This document shows positions 35,375 through 44,821 of a stretch of 64,000 bases of DNA, piece by piece (the first letter of the stretch is position 1; each line of letters begins with the position of its first letter). The stretch lies in the NCBI RefSeq assembly GCF_022870885.1, contig NZ_CP091509.1, positions 558,001 through 622,000 of the forward strand, in the 5' to 3' direction. Under the pieces are notes generated by a model. It was not told the origin of the DNA. It was given only the letters and a program-made list of their open reading frames with translations, and made no database searches. The position numbers and the translations under genes were made by a program. Source of the DNA: Neisseria dumasiana. Its GTDB lineage: Bacteria; Pseudomonadota; Gammaproteobacteria; Burkholderiales; Neisseriaceae.

Positions 35375-35875
35375 TTAATAGTTGAGGTTTTCTAAGTTGT
35401 TGTCGAAAACGAAATTGCCGCTCTTGCCGCCGGCTTTTTCTTCTAAATGAATTTGTGAAATAACCATGCTTTTATCTACGGCTTTGAGCATGTCGTAAAT
35501 GGTGAGCAGGGAAATGTTAACCGCCGTTAAAGCTTCCATTTCCACGCCGGTTTTGCCTTCGGTGCTGGCGGTTACGGTGGTTTTAACGCGGGCAAGTTGG
35601 AGATCGACGTCGAAATCTATGCGCACATGGGTTAGGGCAACAGGATGGCACAGGGGGATCAGAAAGCCGGTTTGTTTGGCTGCCTGTATGCCGGCAACGC
35701 GGGCAATGCCTAGCACGTCGCCTTTGTTGGCCGCACCGTCTGCAATCAGGCGCACGGCTTCGCGGCTCATATTGATGTAGCCGCTGGCTTTGGCAACGCG
35801 TTTGGTAGGGGCTTTTTCGCCGATGTCCACCATGTGGGCTTCGTTGTTTTCGTTGAAGTGGGTTAAGTCGATCAT
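35375..35875 (-). CDS. moaC: Cyclic pyranopterin monophosphate synthase MoaC
   Basis: MoaC converts the MoaA product into cyclic pyranopterin monophosphate in molybdenum cofactor synthesis. The 166-residue protein has the conserved GFLIPLCHPVALTHV, the substrate-pocket TGVEMEALTAV and the catalytic-region KAVDKSM near the C-terminus. The ATG at 35875 follows AGGA at 7-nt spacing; the longer frame would include an uptake-sequence-derived FFQTAS leader and is unlikely. It is the first gene of moaC-moeB. Confidence 0.95.
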   Translation of the reverse strand: MIDLTHFNENNEAHMVDIGEKAPTKRVAKASGYINMSREAVRLIADGAANKGDVLGIARVAGIQAAKQTGFLIPLCHPVALTHVRIDFDVDLQLARVKTTVTASTEGKTGVEMEALTAVNISLLTIYDMLKAVDKSMVISQIHLEEKAGGKSGNFVFDNNLENLNY

Positions 35876-36279
35876 GATCGTTTCCTGAATGTGCTGAAGG
35901 TAAAAATACAGGCTCTGTTGCATCTCGGGCGTGTTGTCCTGTGCCGGTGAGGCCGTCTGAAAAAACACGCCGGCATGCCTGCTATTTTAAGTGATTTTTA
36001 CAAAGCCGACTATGGTGAACAATATATTGATGTATCAATATGTTCAATGAAACAACAATATGAGGCATTGGCAAAACTAAGGTTCCGATATATTGAAAAA
36101 AGCGGTTGCAAGAAGCTTTGACAAACATTTAACCCATTTTTATATGCAGCAGGCATCTCAATCTGGTTGGCAACATGCTTCTAATCCAGTTACTTTTTAC
36201 TGGATTGCTAACAATTATGGTTTCTTTCCGAACCTTGCTATAAAATTCCCGCACTTTTAAATATCGAGAGAGAAACACC
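35876..36279. promoter_or_regulatory. Divergent region between moaC and ppc with palindromes
   Basis: This 404-bp region has no gene. It holds a perfect palindrome ATATTGAT-GT-ATCAATAT (36024-36041), a hairpin AATCCAGT/ACTGGATT (36183-36206) and a ppc -10 candidate TATAAA (36239-36244). The first palindrome is a plausible repressor site; which gene it controls is not clear. One uptake sequence lies at about 35950. Confidence 0.45.
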
Positions 36280-38982
36280 ATGCGGCTTGACATTCTGAGT
36301 AATCCCAAAGACGAACCGTTGGCGGCCGATGCGGAGTTTTTAACGCAATCGCTGTTTAAACTGCTGCATAACGAAACCACCGAAATTGTTTTAAACACGG
36401 TTAAGCAATTGGCCGAGTCCGACGACAGCAGCGCAATTATCGAAGAAGTTCTGCCCAAACTTAGCGAACGCCAAACCCAAAACCTGATTTTGGCGTGCGG
36501 GCTGTTTTCGCAAATGCTGAATATTGCCGAAGACGTGCATCACGAACGCCGCCGTTTGGCGCACGAACACGCGGGCAGCAGCGCCGCTTCCGGCAGCGTG
36601 GCCGATACTGTGCGCAAACTGAAAGCGCATCAGATCAGCAGCGAAGCCTTGCAAAAGCAGCTCGACCAAACCCACATCGCTGCTGTATTGACTGCACATC
36701 CGACCGAAGTACAGCGTCAGGCCACCTTAAACTTTCACCGCCGCATCCGCACGCTTTTACCCCGCTACGAACGTTGCAACAGTGCGGAAGAGCTGGAAGA
36801 GTTGCAAAGAGAAGTGGATGCGACCTTGCTGGCTTTATGGCAAACCAGCGAAACCCGCCATTTCAAAGTAACCGTTAAAAACGAAATCAACAACGGCGTA
36901 TCTATTTTTCCGCTGAGCTTTTTCCACGCGCTGCCGAAACTCTACCGCAGCATGGAAAAAGAATTTCAGACGGCCTATCCCGATATCCGCATTCCCGACA
37001 TTCTGCAGATCGGCGGTTGGATTGGCGGCGACCGCGACGGCAATCCTTTCGTGTCTGCCGAAACTTTGCGTCATGCGTTCAAACAGCATGCTGATACGGT
37101 GTTCCATTATTACCGCCGCCAGTTGGCCGAGCTGTATCACGACTTGCCGCTTTCTATACGGCGCGTGAACGTAAGCGACGAAGTATTGGCACTTTCGGCT
37201 TTGTCGCCCGATACCGAAATTGCCCACGAAGAAGAACCCTACCGCCGCGCCATTGCTTATATTATGTCGCGCCTGATTGCACGCGGGCATGAAATCGGTT
37301 TGACTTTGGGCTGTAAATTCGGCTTGGGCAAGCCTTACCGCAATGTCGAAGAATTTATTGCCGACTTGAACGCCATGCGGCAGTCTTTGCGCGACAACGG
37401 CAGCACCATGTTGGCCGATGCACGTTTGGCCGACATTATCCGCACCGCTTCCGTGTTCGGCTTTTACATGATGCCGCTCGATTTGCGCCAGCACGCGGCC
37501 AAACATGCCGAAGTGGTGGCCGAACTGTTCCGTCATGCCGGCTTGGAGGATTACGCCGGCCTTTCCGAGGCCGAAAAGCAAAATGTTCTACTGCGCGAAC
37601 TGCACAACCAACGCCCCTTGTACAGCCCCTACATAGATTACAGCGAGCATACCTGCCACGAACTGGCCATTTTTCACGAAGCGCGTAAAGTCAAAAACGA
37701 ATTGGGCGAAAAAGCCATCAACCAAAGCATCATTTCCAACTGCGAACACCCCAGCGATTTGCTGGCGTTGGCGTTGTTGCTGCAAGAAAGCGGGTTACTG
37801 GTGTTGGAAAACGGCAAGCCCGTGAGCCGTATCAACATCGTGCCGCTTTTTGAAACCATCGAAGCGCTCGAAAACGCCTGTGCCGTAATGGATACCCTGT
37901 TCAACCTGCCGTGGTATCGCGATCTGCTCGCCAGCCGCGACAATATTCAGGAAATCATGCTCGGCTATTCCGACAGCAACAAAGACGGCGGTTATGTAAC
38001 CAGCTCTTGGGGTTTGTATCAGGCCGAACAAGGCTTGGTAGAACTTTTCAGACGGCATGGCATCAGAATGCGCCTGTTCCACGGTCGCGGCGGCAGCGTC
38101 GGCCGTGGCGGCGGCCCGTCTTACCAAGCCATATTGGCGCAGCCCGAAGGCAGCGTTGGCGGACAAATCCGCATTACCGAACAGGGCGAAGTGATTACCG
38201 CCAAATATGCCGACGCCGGCAACGCCCACCGCAACTTGGAAACCTTAGTAGCCGCCACCCTTGAAGCCAGCCTGCTGCCGCAACACCAAGACCCCGACAG
38301 CACGCTGATGCAGGCATTGTCTGACAGCGCCTTCAAACACTACCGCGCCCTGATTACCTGCGACGGCTTTATCGACTACTTCCTGCAAACCAGCCCGATT
38401 CAAGAGATTGCCACCCTCAACTTGGGTAGCCGCCCCGCCAGCCGCAAAACATTGGCACGCATTCAAGATTTGCGTGCGATTCCGTGGGTGTTTTCGTGGA
38501 CGCAAAACCGCCTGATGCTGCCTGCGTGGTACGGCTTCGGCAGCGCGGTGGAAGAATTGTGCCAAGCCGATTCAGGCCGTCTGAAAGACTTGCAGCAGCA
38601 TGCGCAAAACAATCCGTTTTTCCAAACCATGCTGTCGAACATGGAGCAGGTGATGGCGAAAACCGATTTGACGCTGGCCGAAAACTACGCAGGTTTGAGC
38701 CAATCGCCCGAACGTGCCGCCGAGATTTTCGCCATGATCAAGCAAGAATACCTCAAGAGCCGCCAAGCACTGATGGATATTCTGCAAACCGAAGAGCTGC
38801 TCAGCGACAACCGCAGCCTCGCCCGCTCGCTGGCCTTGAGGATTCCCTATCTCAACGCACTAGGCGGCTTGCAGATAGCTTTGCTCAAACGCCTGCGCCA
38901 AGACCCTGAAAATGCCCACCTGCTGCAAATGGTGCACCTGACCATTAACGGCGTGGCACAGGGATTGCGTAACACGGGTTAA
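36280..38982 (+). CDS. ppc: Phosphoenolpyruvate carboxylase
   Basis: Ppc carboxylates phosphoenolpyruvate to oxaloacetate, refilling the TCA cycle. The 900-residue protein has the catalytic histidine motif [11 protein letters not shown], the [14 protein letters not shown] block, [14 protein letters not shown], the glycine-rich [16 protein letters not shown] and [10 protein letters not shown], and the invariant C-terminal end [13 protein letters not shown]. Length is typical. Uptake sequences inside the gene encode FQTAY (about 36965) and GRLKD (about 38577). It is monocistronic, with an uptake-sequence terminator. Confidence 0.97.
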   Translation: MRLDILSNPKDEPLAADAEFLTQSLFKLLHNETTEIVLNTVKQLAESDDSSAIIEEVLPKLSERQTQNLILACGLFSQMLNIAEDVHHERRRLAHEHAGSSAASGSVADTVRKLKAHQISSEALQKQLDQTHIAAVLTAHPTEVQRQATLNFHRRIRTLLPRYERCNSAEELEELQREVDATLLALWQTSETRHFKVTVKNEINNGVSIFPLSFFHALPKLYRSMEKEFQTAYPDIRIPDILQIGGWIGGDRDGNPFVSAETLRHAFKQHADTVFHYYRRQLAELYHDLPLSIRRVNVSDEVLALSALSPDTEIAHEEEPYRRAIAYIMSRLIARGHEIGLTLGCKFGLGKPYRNVEEFIADLNAMRQSLRDNGSTMLADARLADIIRTASVFGFYMMPLDLRQHAAKHAEVVAELFRHAGLEDYAGLSEAEKQNVLLRELHNQRPLYSPYIDYSEHTCHELAIFHEARKVKNELGEKAINQSIISNCEHPSDLLALALLLQESGLLVLENGKPVSRINIVPLFETIEALENACAVMDTLFNLPWYRDLLASRDNIQEIMLGYSDSNKDGGYVTSSWGLYQAEQGLVELFRRHGIRMRLFHGRGGSVGRGGGPSYQAILAQPEGSVGGQIRITEQGEVITAKYADAGNAHRNLETLVAATLEASLLPQHQDPDSTLMQALSDSAFKHYRALITCDGFIDYFLQTSPIQEIATLNLGSRPASRKTLARIQDLRAIPWVFSWTQNRLMLPAWYGFGSAVEELCQADSGRLKDLQQHAQNNPFFQTMLSNMEQVMAKTDLTLAENYAGLSQSPERAAEIFAMIKQEYLKSRQALMDILQTEELLSDNRSLARSLALRIPYLNALGGLQIALLKRLRQDPENAHLLQMVHLTINGVAQGLRNTG

Positions 38983-38986
38983 TGCC

Positions 38987-39024
38987 AAAGGCCGTCTGAA
39001 AAATATTTTTTCAGACGGCCTTTT
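38987..39024 (+). terminator. Inverted uptake-sequence terminator of ppc
   Basis: AAAGGCCGTCTGAAAAA and TTTTTCAGACGGCCTTTT form a long stem with a 4-nt loop. Confidence 0.9.
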
Positions 39025-39417
39025 AGGTTTGTTTTGGGAACAGCCGGCAGCAAAAGCATACCGGCTGTTTTTTTTTCCGTGTTTATAAATCAAATATGCA
39101 AAATAATTATGTAAATAAAATATTAATAGAATATAGGCATGATTGAACCGCTGATTTTTTTAAGCCATATAAGGCATAAAAAACGCAAAATGCGGGCAAA
39201 AAAAACCATTCATACCAAGGGAGAAGTATGAATGGTCAATACATTGCGGGAAAACGTCTTACTGTCTTGGGCTGCCTCAAGGGAGAAAAGGCAACCGCTG
39301 CCAGTGCTTTGCATTCTAAACCCAGTTAGCTTTAAATGGGGTTAATCTGTGCAATTATTTTCATTTTTTACGTTCAGTGTTGTTTGTTTGCAAATGGCAT
39401 AAATAAATTCCAAGCGA
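39025..39417. other. Gene-free AT-rich stretch containing an sRNA candidate
   Basis: The gap between ppc and suhB (convergent) has no open frame of note. Its right half contains a probable minus-strand small RNA (annotated separately). The left part (39050-39190) is AT-rich with no recognised element. Confidence 0.55.
39198..39345 (-). ncRNA. Probable small regulatory RNA with two anti-Shine-Dalgarno hairpin loops
   Basis: Read on the minus strand, three hairpins follow each other: AACCCC/GGGTT (39343-39319), an 8-bp stem GGTTGCCT/AGGCAGCC (39296-39270) and an 11-bp stem ACCATTCATAC/GTATGAATGGT (39236-39205) followed by a T run. The last is a textbook terminator. The loops of the second and third hairpins both contain TTCTCCCTTG, complementary to AAGGGAGAA ribosome sites. 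Neisseria sibling sRNAs (NmsR/RcoF family) are known with exposed anti-SD loops, and this may be a homologue. The 5' end is estimated. Confidence 0.65.
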
Positions 39418-40206
39418 TTATTGGTTTTCGCGTATCCATTTCAGCCATTTTTCAAACAAATCCGTTTGCAGGCCGGCAATAACCGAGCGTTTGAACACAT
39501 GCTCGCCGCTCCAGAAAGCGTCGCCTTCCAGCGTGGCCAAGCTGCCGCCCGCTTCTTCAAAAATTAACGCACCGGCAGCGTAATCCCACAATTTTTGACC
39601 GCCGTGAACATAAATATCGTAGCGGCCGGCGGCAAGATAACACCAATCAAGCGTGCTGCTGCCCATGCTGCGCAGGCTGCCGAACGGCGCGAGCGTGTTC
39701 ATGCGGCTGGAGAGCTTGCCGGAACGCAGGTATTTGATTTCCACACCCGCAATGGCTTCGTGCAGCTGCTTGTCGACATGGCGCAAGGGCAGGGGGCGGC
39801 CGTTGAGATAAGCGCCTTTTTGGTGTTCGGCGTAGAAACATTCGTCGCTTACGGGGTTGTACACCACGCCGAGTTGGGCGCGGCCGTTGCGGATATAGGC
39901 GCACGAAAGCGCGAAATGGGGCAGGCCGTTGATGAAATTGTTGGTGCCGTCGATAGGATCGACCACCCACAGCCCGTCGCGGTTGTGCTGCCATAATTCT
40001 TGCTGGCGGCGGGGCGTCATTTCTTCGCCGAGCATGGGGCAGTCGATGATTTCGGGCAGTTTAGCCGCAAATGCCGCCTGTGCCGCCAAATCCGCTTCCG
40101 TGAGCAGCGAGCCGTCGGCTTTGCGGCTGATGCTGACATCTAAAAAGCGGGGCATTACTTCGGCACGCGCCACTTCGCGCACCAGCACATGCAGTTTGTC
40201 TAACAC
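39418..40206 (-). CDS. suhB: Inositol-phosphate phosphatase family protein SuhB
   Basis: The 262-residue protein belongs to the Mg-dependent inositol monophosphatase family. Motif GEE lies at the first metal site, VVDPIDGTNNFINGLPHFALS at the second, and LWDYAAGALIFEEAGG at the third. In E. coli SuhB also acts with NusA/NusG in rRNA antitermination. The substrate specificity here is not visible from sequence. It starts at 40206 (ATG) and is divergent from rsmE. Its 3' side carries the small RNA candidate. Confidence 0.88.
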   Translation of the reverse strand: MLDKLHVLVREVARAEVMPRFLDVSISRKADGSLLTEADLAAQAAFAAKLPEIIDCPMLGEEMTPRRQQELWQHNRDGLWVVDPIDGTNNFINGLPHFALSCAYIRNGRAQLGVVYNPVSDECFYAEHQKGAYLNGRPLPLRHVDKQLHEAIAGVEIKYLRSGKLSSRMNTLAPFGSLRSMGSSTLDWCYLAAGRYDIYVHGGQKLWDYAAGALIFEEAGGSLATLEGDAFWSGEHVFKRSVIAGLQTDLFEKWLKWIRENQ

Positions 40207-40287
40207 GATGAATCATCCTTAAATACTTGCTATTTCGGCCTGAAAACGACAATATTAACTTTTTTCTGCCAACGACACCAACCCCGT

Positions 40288-41013
40288 ATGCCGCGCTTTT
40301 ACGTCCCTTTTGCTTTGCACACCGGCCAAACCGTTGATTTGCCCGACAATGTGGTGCGCCATTTAAATGTGCTGCGCACCCGCATTCATGAAGAAATTGT
40401 TTTATTTAACGGAAACGGCAAAGCGTATTCCTCCCGACTGAGTATTTTGGAAAAACGCCGTGCCGAGGCGGAAATTTTGCGCGAAGAGGCTGCCGACAAC
40501 GAATCTCTGCTGCGGATTACGCTGGTGCAGGCGGTTTCAAGCGGCGAGCGCATGGATTTTACTTTGCAGAAAAGCGTGGAATTGGGCGTAACCGAAATAC
40601 GGCCTGTGTTGAGCGAACGTTGTGTGGTGCGCTTGAGCGGAGAACGTGCCGACAAGCGTGCCGCGCGTTGGCAGGATATTGTGGTTTCGGCTTGCGAACA
40701 AAGCGGCAGAAACAGCGTGCCGCAAGTGCTGCCGCTGCAAAACTACCGCGATGCGCTGGCCTCGCTGCCCGACGACGGCACACGTTTGTTGATGAGCCTG
40801 AACCGCGCTTCGGCTTTGAAAGATATTGCGCCGCCTCCGCGCCATGTGGTGCTGATGATCGGCCCCGAAGGCGGTTGGACGGCGGCGGAAGAGCAACAGG
40901 CTTTTGATGCGGGATTCCGTTCGATAACCTTAGGGCCGCGGGTATTGCGCACGGAAACGGCTTCGTTGGCAGCGATTGCGGCCATGCAGGTATTATGGGG
41001 CGATTTTGCTTGA
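40288..41013 (+). CDS. rsmE: 16S rRNA (uracil-1498-N3)-methyltransferase RsmE
   Basis: RsmE methylates N3 of U1498 in the 30S subunit using SAM. The 241-residue protein starts MPRFYVPF, has the N-terminal PUA-like domain with VVRHLNVLR and the SPOUT core. The core has KSVELGVTEIRPVLSERCVV, AQEQ-type ACEQSGRN, and the knot motifs LMIGPEGGWTAAEEQQ and LGPRVLRTETASLAAIAAMQ. Length is typical. It is monocistronic, ending in an inverted uptake-sequence terminator. Confidence 0.95.
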   Translation: MPRFYVPFALHTGQTVDLPDNVVRHLNVLRTRIHEEIVLFNGNGKAYSSRLSILEKRRAEAEILREEAADNESLLRITLVQAVSSGERMDFTLQKSVELGVTEIRPVLSERCVVRLSGERADKRAARWQDIVVSACEQSGRNSVPQVLPLQNYRDALASLPDDGTRLLMSLNRASALKDIAPPPRHVVLMIGPEGGWTAAEEQQAFDAGFRSITLGPRVLRTETASLAAIAAMQVLWGDFA

Positions 41014-41052
41014 TATTGCGCTTGCGAATGGATAGGGCTGCCGAAATGAATC

Positions 41053-41084
41053 AGGCCGTCTGAAAGTGCTTTTTCAGACGGCCT
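41053..41084. terminator. Inverted uptake-sequence terminator between rsmE and lrp
   Basis: AGGCCGTCTGAAA and TTTCAGACGGCCT form a stem with a short loop between convergent genes. Confidence 0.85.
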
Positions 41085-41191
41085 CCGGTTTGTGTAGGGC
41101 GTTGGGTGTATGAAAAGTGTGTTGGAAAATCCGGCGTAAGCATGGGTGAACAGGTTTGCGGCCGGATATGCGGTTGAGGCCGTCTGAAAAC

Positions 41192-41677
41192 TCAATCCAA
41201 GGCCAGCAACACATCTTCTTTCACTTCTTCCATCACCACATAGCTGCGGCTTTCGGCGGCGGCAGGCAGTTGCAGCAGGATGTTGCCGAGCATATCGCGG
41301 TAGGCCGACATATCGGGCAGGCGAACTTTGATTAAGTAGTCGTATTCGCCCGACACCAAATGGCATTCCAAAATTTGCGGAATCATCGACACTTCGCGGC
41401 GGAAGTCTTCAAAAATATTGCCCGATTTCGAGCGCAGTTTGATTTCCACAAACACCAACAGGCTTTGCCCCAAAGCGTGCGGGTTGAGGTGGGCGTGGTA
41501 GCCGGTGATGATGTTTTCACGTTCCAAACGGCGCACGCGCTCGGTTACGGGCGTGGTGGACAGGCCGACTTTTTCAGCCAATTCCGTCATCGGAATGCGG
41601 GCGTTTTGTTGCAGGATTTTTAAAATTTTGCGGTCGGTTTTATCCAGTTCTTTCATCAAATTATTCACTATATCCAT
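41192..41677 (-). CDS. lrp: Lrp/AsnC family transcriptional regulator
   Basis: Lrp-type proteins sense amino acids and regulate amino-acid metabolism. The 161-residue protein has the N-terminal winged helix-turn-helix (LDKTDRKILKILQQNARIPMTELAEKVGLSTTPVTERVRRLE), a hinge with GYHAHLNPHALGQ, and the ligand-binding RAM/ACT-like domain (LVFVEIKLRSKSG, VSGEYDYLIKVRLPDM). It is divergent from dadA across about 150 bp, where Lrp-like proteins usually bind, so control of D-alanine breakdown is likely. The start at 41677 has no clear ribosome site; an internal ATG at 41656 is possible. Confidence 0.92.
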   Translation of the reverse strand: MDIVNNLMKELDKTDRKILKILQQNARIPMTELAEKVGLSTTPVTERVRRLERENIITGYHAHLNPHALGQSLLVFVEIKLRSKSGNIFEDFRREVSMIPQILECHLVSGEYDYLIKVRLPDMSAYRDMLGNILLQLPAAAESRSYVVMEEVKEDVLLALD

Positions 41678-41828
41678 TCAAATTATCATAATAATAATCT
41701 TTTTTACGGCTTAAATAAAGTGAATAAAACTATTAATAATTATTTAGACTTGAAAATACACTACGGATAAAATCGGCGGCTTTATAGCCGTTTTGCGTCA
41801 GCACCGAAAGGATGAAAAGAGAAAAACT

Positions 41829-43085
41829 ATGCACGTTATCGTATTGGGCGCAGGCGTGGCAGGCGTGTGCACGGCTTGGTATTTGTTGGAAGCAGGCTGC
41901 AAAGTAACGGTTATCGACCGTGCCGACGGCGCGGCCATGGAAACCAGCTTTGCCAACGCAGGCCAACTTTCCTACGGCTATACCACGCCGTGGGCGGCGC
42001 CGGGTATTCCCCAAAAGGCGGCAAAATGGTTGTTTAAAAAACACTCGCCGCTGATTTTCAAACCCGACGGCAGCCTGTTTCAACTGCAATGGCTACGGCA
42101 GATGCTGGCAAACTGCAATACTGCCAGCTACCACACCAATAAAGAGCGCATGGTGCGGATTTCGGAATACAGCCGCGAAATGTTCCTCCGTTTGGAAGAG
42201 CAGACCGGCATCGGCTTCGAAGGCCGCCACAAAGGCACATTGCAGATTTTCCGCAGCCCGCACGAAGTAGAAGCCGCCGCCAAAGATATCGAAGTGCTCG
42301 AAGCATACGGCGTGCCTTACCAACGTTTGCGGCCGGAAGAATGCCTGCAATACGAACCTGCTCTGAAAGGCGCGTTGCACAAAATCGCTGGTGCGCTGCA
42401 TCTGCCCAACGACGCCACCGGCGACTGCCATCTGTTTACCCGAAAACTCGCTGCCATGTGCGCCGAAAAAGGTGCGGAGTTCAAGTTTAACCATACCATC
42501 GAGCGCATCGAACATTCAGACGGCCTCATCAAAGCCGTTCACGCAGGCGGGCAGCGTTTTGAAGCCGATGGTTTCGTTTGCGCCCTCGGCAGTTTCAGCC
42601 GCCCCGCCTTAACCGAACTGGGGCTGGATTTGCCTGTTTATCCCGTTAAAGGCTACTCGCTCACCATTCCCGTTACCGAAAGCGGTGCCGCGCCCGTTTC
42701 CACCATTATCGACGAAACCTACAAAGTGGCGATTACCCGTTTCGACCAACGCATCCGCGTCGGCGGCATGGCCGAATTGTCGGGCTATGCCATCCGTCTC
42801 AATCCCGAACGACGCGAAACTTTGGAACTCGTGGTTAAAGACTTATATCCGCACGGCGGCGATTTGGGCAAAGCAACGTTCTGGAGCGGCCTGCGCCCGA
42901 TGACACCCGACAGCACGCCGATTGTCGGCGCTACCCGCTTCGGCAACCTCTTTACCAACACCGGCCACGGCACGCTGGGCTGGACGATGTCGCTCGGCTC
43001 GGCAAAAATCGCCGCCGATTTGGTATGCGGCAAAGCCGCCGAAGTACGCAGCGATGATTTGGGTTTAAGCCGTTACCGCAAATAG
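41829..43085 (+). CDS. dadA: D-amino acid dehydrogenase DadA
   Basis: DadA oxidises D-amino acids, chiefly D-alanine, to keto acids and passes electrons to the respiratory chain. The 418-residue flavoprotein has the FAD-binding [14 protein letters not shown], then [22 protein letters not shown], typical of DadA. C-terminal blocks [17 protein letters not shown] and [18 protein letters not shown] follow. The ATG at 41829 is chosen as the start of the Rossmann beta strand (MHVIVLGAG). It is divergent from lrp. No alanine racemase gene is adjacent. Confidence 0.94.
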   Translation: MHVIVLGAGVAGVCTAWYLLEAGCKVTVIDRADGAAMETSFANAGQLSYGYTTPWAAPGIPQKAAKWLFKKHSPLIFKPDGSLFQLQWLRQMLANCNTASYHTNKERMVRISEYSREMFLRLEEQTGIGFEGRHKGTLQIFRSPHEVEAAAKDIEVLEAYGVPYQRLRPEECLQYEPALKGALHKIAGALHLPNDATGDCHLFTRKLAAMCAEKGAEFKFNHTIERIEHSDGLIKAVHAGGQRFEADGFVCALGSFSRPALTELGLDLPVYPVKGYSLTIPVTESGAAPVSTIIDETYKVAITRFDQRIRVGGMAELSGYAIRLNPERRETLELVVKDLYPHGGDLGKATFWSGLRPMTPDSTPIVGATRFGNLFTNTGHGTLGWTMSLGSAKIAADLVCGKAAEVRSDDLGLSRYRK

Positions 43086-43107
43086 TAAAACCGCCAATCT
43101 AAAGCAG

Positions 43108-43137
43108 AGGCCGTCTGAAAAAACTTTCAGACGGCCT
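43108..43137. terminator. Inverted uptake-sequence terminator between dadA and the unknown membrane protein
   Basis: AGGCCGTCTGAAA and TTTCAGACGGCCT around a 4-nt loop. Confidence 0.85.
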
Positions 43138-43173
43138 TGATACTTGTGGAAGTCTTATTTGGGAACCTAAAAA

Positions 43174-44559
43174 TTAGATACGTTGGGGCATGGGTTGTAG
43201 ATAATCATCTTTAATGTATAGGCATTTATCGATAACGCTTTTATCTGGCTCTACTAAACTTGGACAGAAAATTTTAATTTTACCTAGATTCCATGCCATA
43301 TAGCCGAAGAACGCATTGTCTGGATAGTAACTATAAAAATTCTTTTGGTGATTTTGACTTGGTTTAGGTAAAAACTTAAATTCATTGCGCCATAATGATG
43401 GGTAATTTGTTTTTAACGGACTTAAGGCTTCGATTTTATTTTTATTTATGTTGTTTAAATTGTTCCACTCAAGATAACGCTTATCCAAGAGATACCAGCG
43501 TGCTTGCGATGGCATTTCTATGTAGCCTAAGTTTTGGAACAGATGTTGTTTGAATTTTGCTTCTTCCAGTCCAAAGCTCCATAAAGAGAAAACTACGACA
43601 ATAATCAAGGGAAGAAACCAAATTAGTTTCTTGATCTTTTTCTCATCTTCTTTGTTTTTAGATAGCTCGAAGCCTACTAATGAAGCTGCGAGAATGGAAC
43701 TCATAAAGATAAAGAATGCAAATAATCCTAAGTAAAACCAAGATGTAGAATTATCAAACCACTCAATAGTTATACTCAATGCAAAAATAATACTAGATGA
43801 GGATATCATATTTATTACAAAATAAATAAAGCTTGACTCAATCCATGAAATAAGGTGGAAATTTTTTACATGTTTTATACATTGGGCATGTGTTATCCAC
43901 AACATCATAATACATACAAGGATAAAGATTATGAGTAAGAAAGATGGAAAAAACCAACTTTCTAATATAGGCGGTATACGAGATAAAATTTCTTTTTTAA
44001 ATATAATTAATAAAACAATAATTATATTAATCAGTGTAGTGAAAAATATGGAAATGAGATAAGTTTTTCCTCTTGCTTTAATAATATCTTTATTATTTCC
44101 TAAATCATCCTTCAAAAACTCGCTGTTAATGTAGCTTGCTATCATGAACGGTATATACACAGGCACCAAAATAAATAGCATAAAAACAGCAAATAAAATA
44201 ACAATTGAAAGAAAAATTGAAGGTTGTGAAATAATGTCTACTAGAAGGTGCCTGCTACCAATATCAGCTAGGTAAGTATAGACAGACATGGCCGCAATGA
44301 CGATTGATATAGAGGATAAAGCTGCAAGTAAGCGGTTCCACTTACTCAGTAATGTCCAAAAATTGTCCTTCTCTTTCTTTTTCTCTACACGCGTTTCCAC
44401 TATGCCCTCAACAGCTACTTTATTCGTAGCCATTGGTTTGGCTTCTAAATCCTGCAAAATCTGCTGTTTGAGTTCCCGTTTGATTTTTTCCTCAAATTTT
44501 GTTGATTCCTGTGTGTCGCTAGAAGATTTTTTTTGCTTAAAGTTAAAAAAACACCTCAT
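43174..44559 (-). CDS. AT-rich multi-spanning membrane protein of unknown function
   Basis: I do not recognise this 461-residue protein. It has a charged cytoplasmic N-terminus with a short helical stretch (FEEKIKRELKQQILQDLEAK), then about seven hydrophobic segments. These lie near residues 78-97, 112-142, 168-188, 203-222, 238-262, 271-294 and 314-333. A soluble C-terminal region of about 120 residues with Trp, Tyr and two Cys (KIKIFCPSLV, DKCLYI) follows. Base composition is clearly more AT-rich than its neighbours and it has no internal uptake sequence, both signs of recent acquisition. GGGAG precedes the ATG by 9 nt. It stands alone between inverted uptake-sequence pairs. No catalytic motif is visible, so its role is open. 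Confidence 0.8.
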   Translation of the reverse strand: MRCFFNFKQKKSSSDTQESTKFEEKIKRELKQQILQDLEAKPMATNKVAVEGIVETRVEKKKEKDNFWTLLSKWNRLLAALSSISIVIAAMSVYTYLADIGSRHLLVDIISQPSIFLSIVILFAVFMLFILVPVYIPFMIASYINSEFLKDDLGNNKDIIKARGKTYLISIFFTTLINIIIVLLIIFKKEILSRIPPILESWFFPSFLLIIFILVCIMMLWITHAQCIKHVKNFHLISWIESSFIYFVINMISSSSIIFALSITIEWFDNSTSWFYLGLFAFFIFMSSILAASLVGFELSKNKEDEKKIKKLIWFLPLIIVVVFSLWSFGLEEAKFKQHLFQNLGYIEMPSQARWYLLDKRYLEWNNLNNINKNKIEALSPLKTNYPSLWRNEFKFLPKPSQNHQKNFYSYYPDNAFFGYMAWNLGKIKIFCPSLVEPDKSVIDKCLYIKDDYLQPMPQRI

Positions 44560-44711
44560 TATTATTTACTCCCATGCTTGTAATAAAAAGGGTTGAAATG
44601 GCTGAAACGTTTTGCAGTAGTACCATACCAAATTTTCTAGAGTTTCAGCTACTGCTTTAATTGTATAAAGTGTGCTTATTGGCTTTTAAGGCCTTGAACA
44701 GTATGGTAATC

Positions 44712-44769
44712 AAAAGGCCGTCTGAAAATGAGTTTGCGAACTTCGCCAACAACTTTTTCAGACGGCCTT
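44712..44769. terminator. Inverted uptake-sequence pair between the unknown membrane protein and the EEP-family gene
   Basis: AAAAGGCCGTCTGAAAA and TTTTTCAGACGGCCTT flank a loop of about 25 nt; probably a terminator of the gene ending at 44822. Confidence 0.65.
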
Positions 44770-44821
44770 AAATAATGTAAGCAACCTTGATTATTCAAAA
44801 CCTATTGATGTGTATGCTTCA

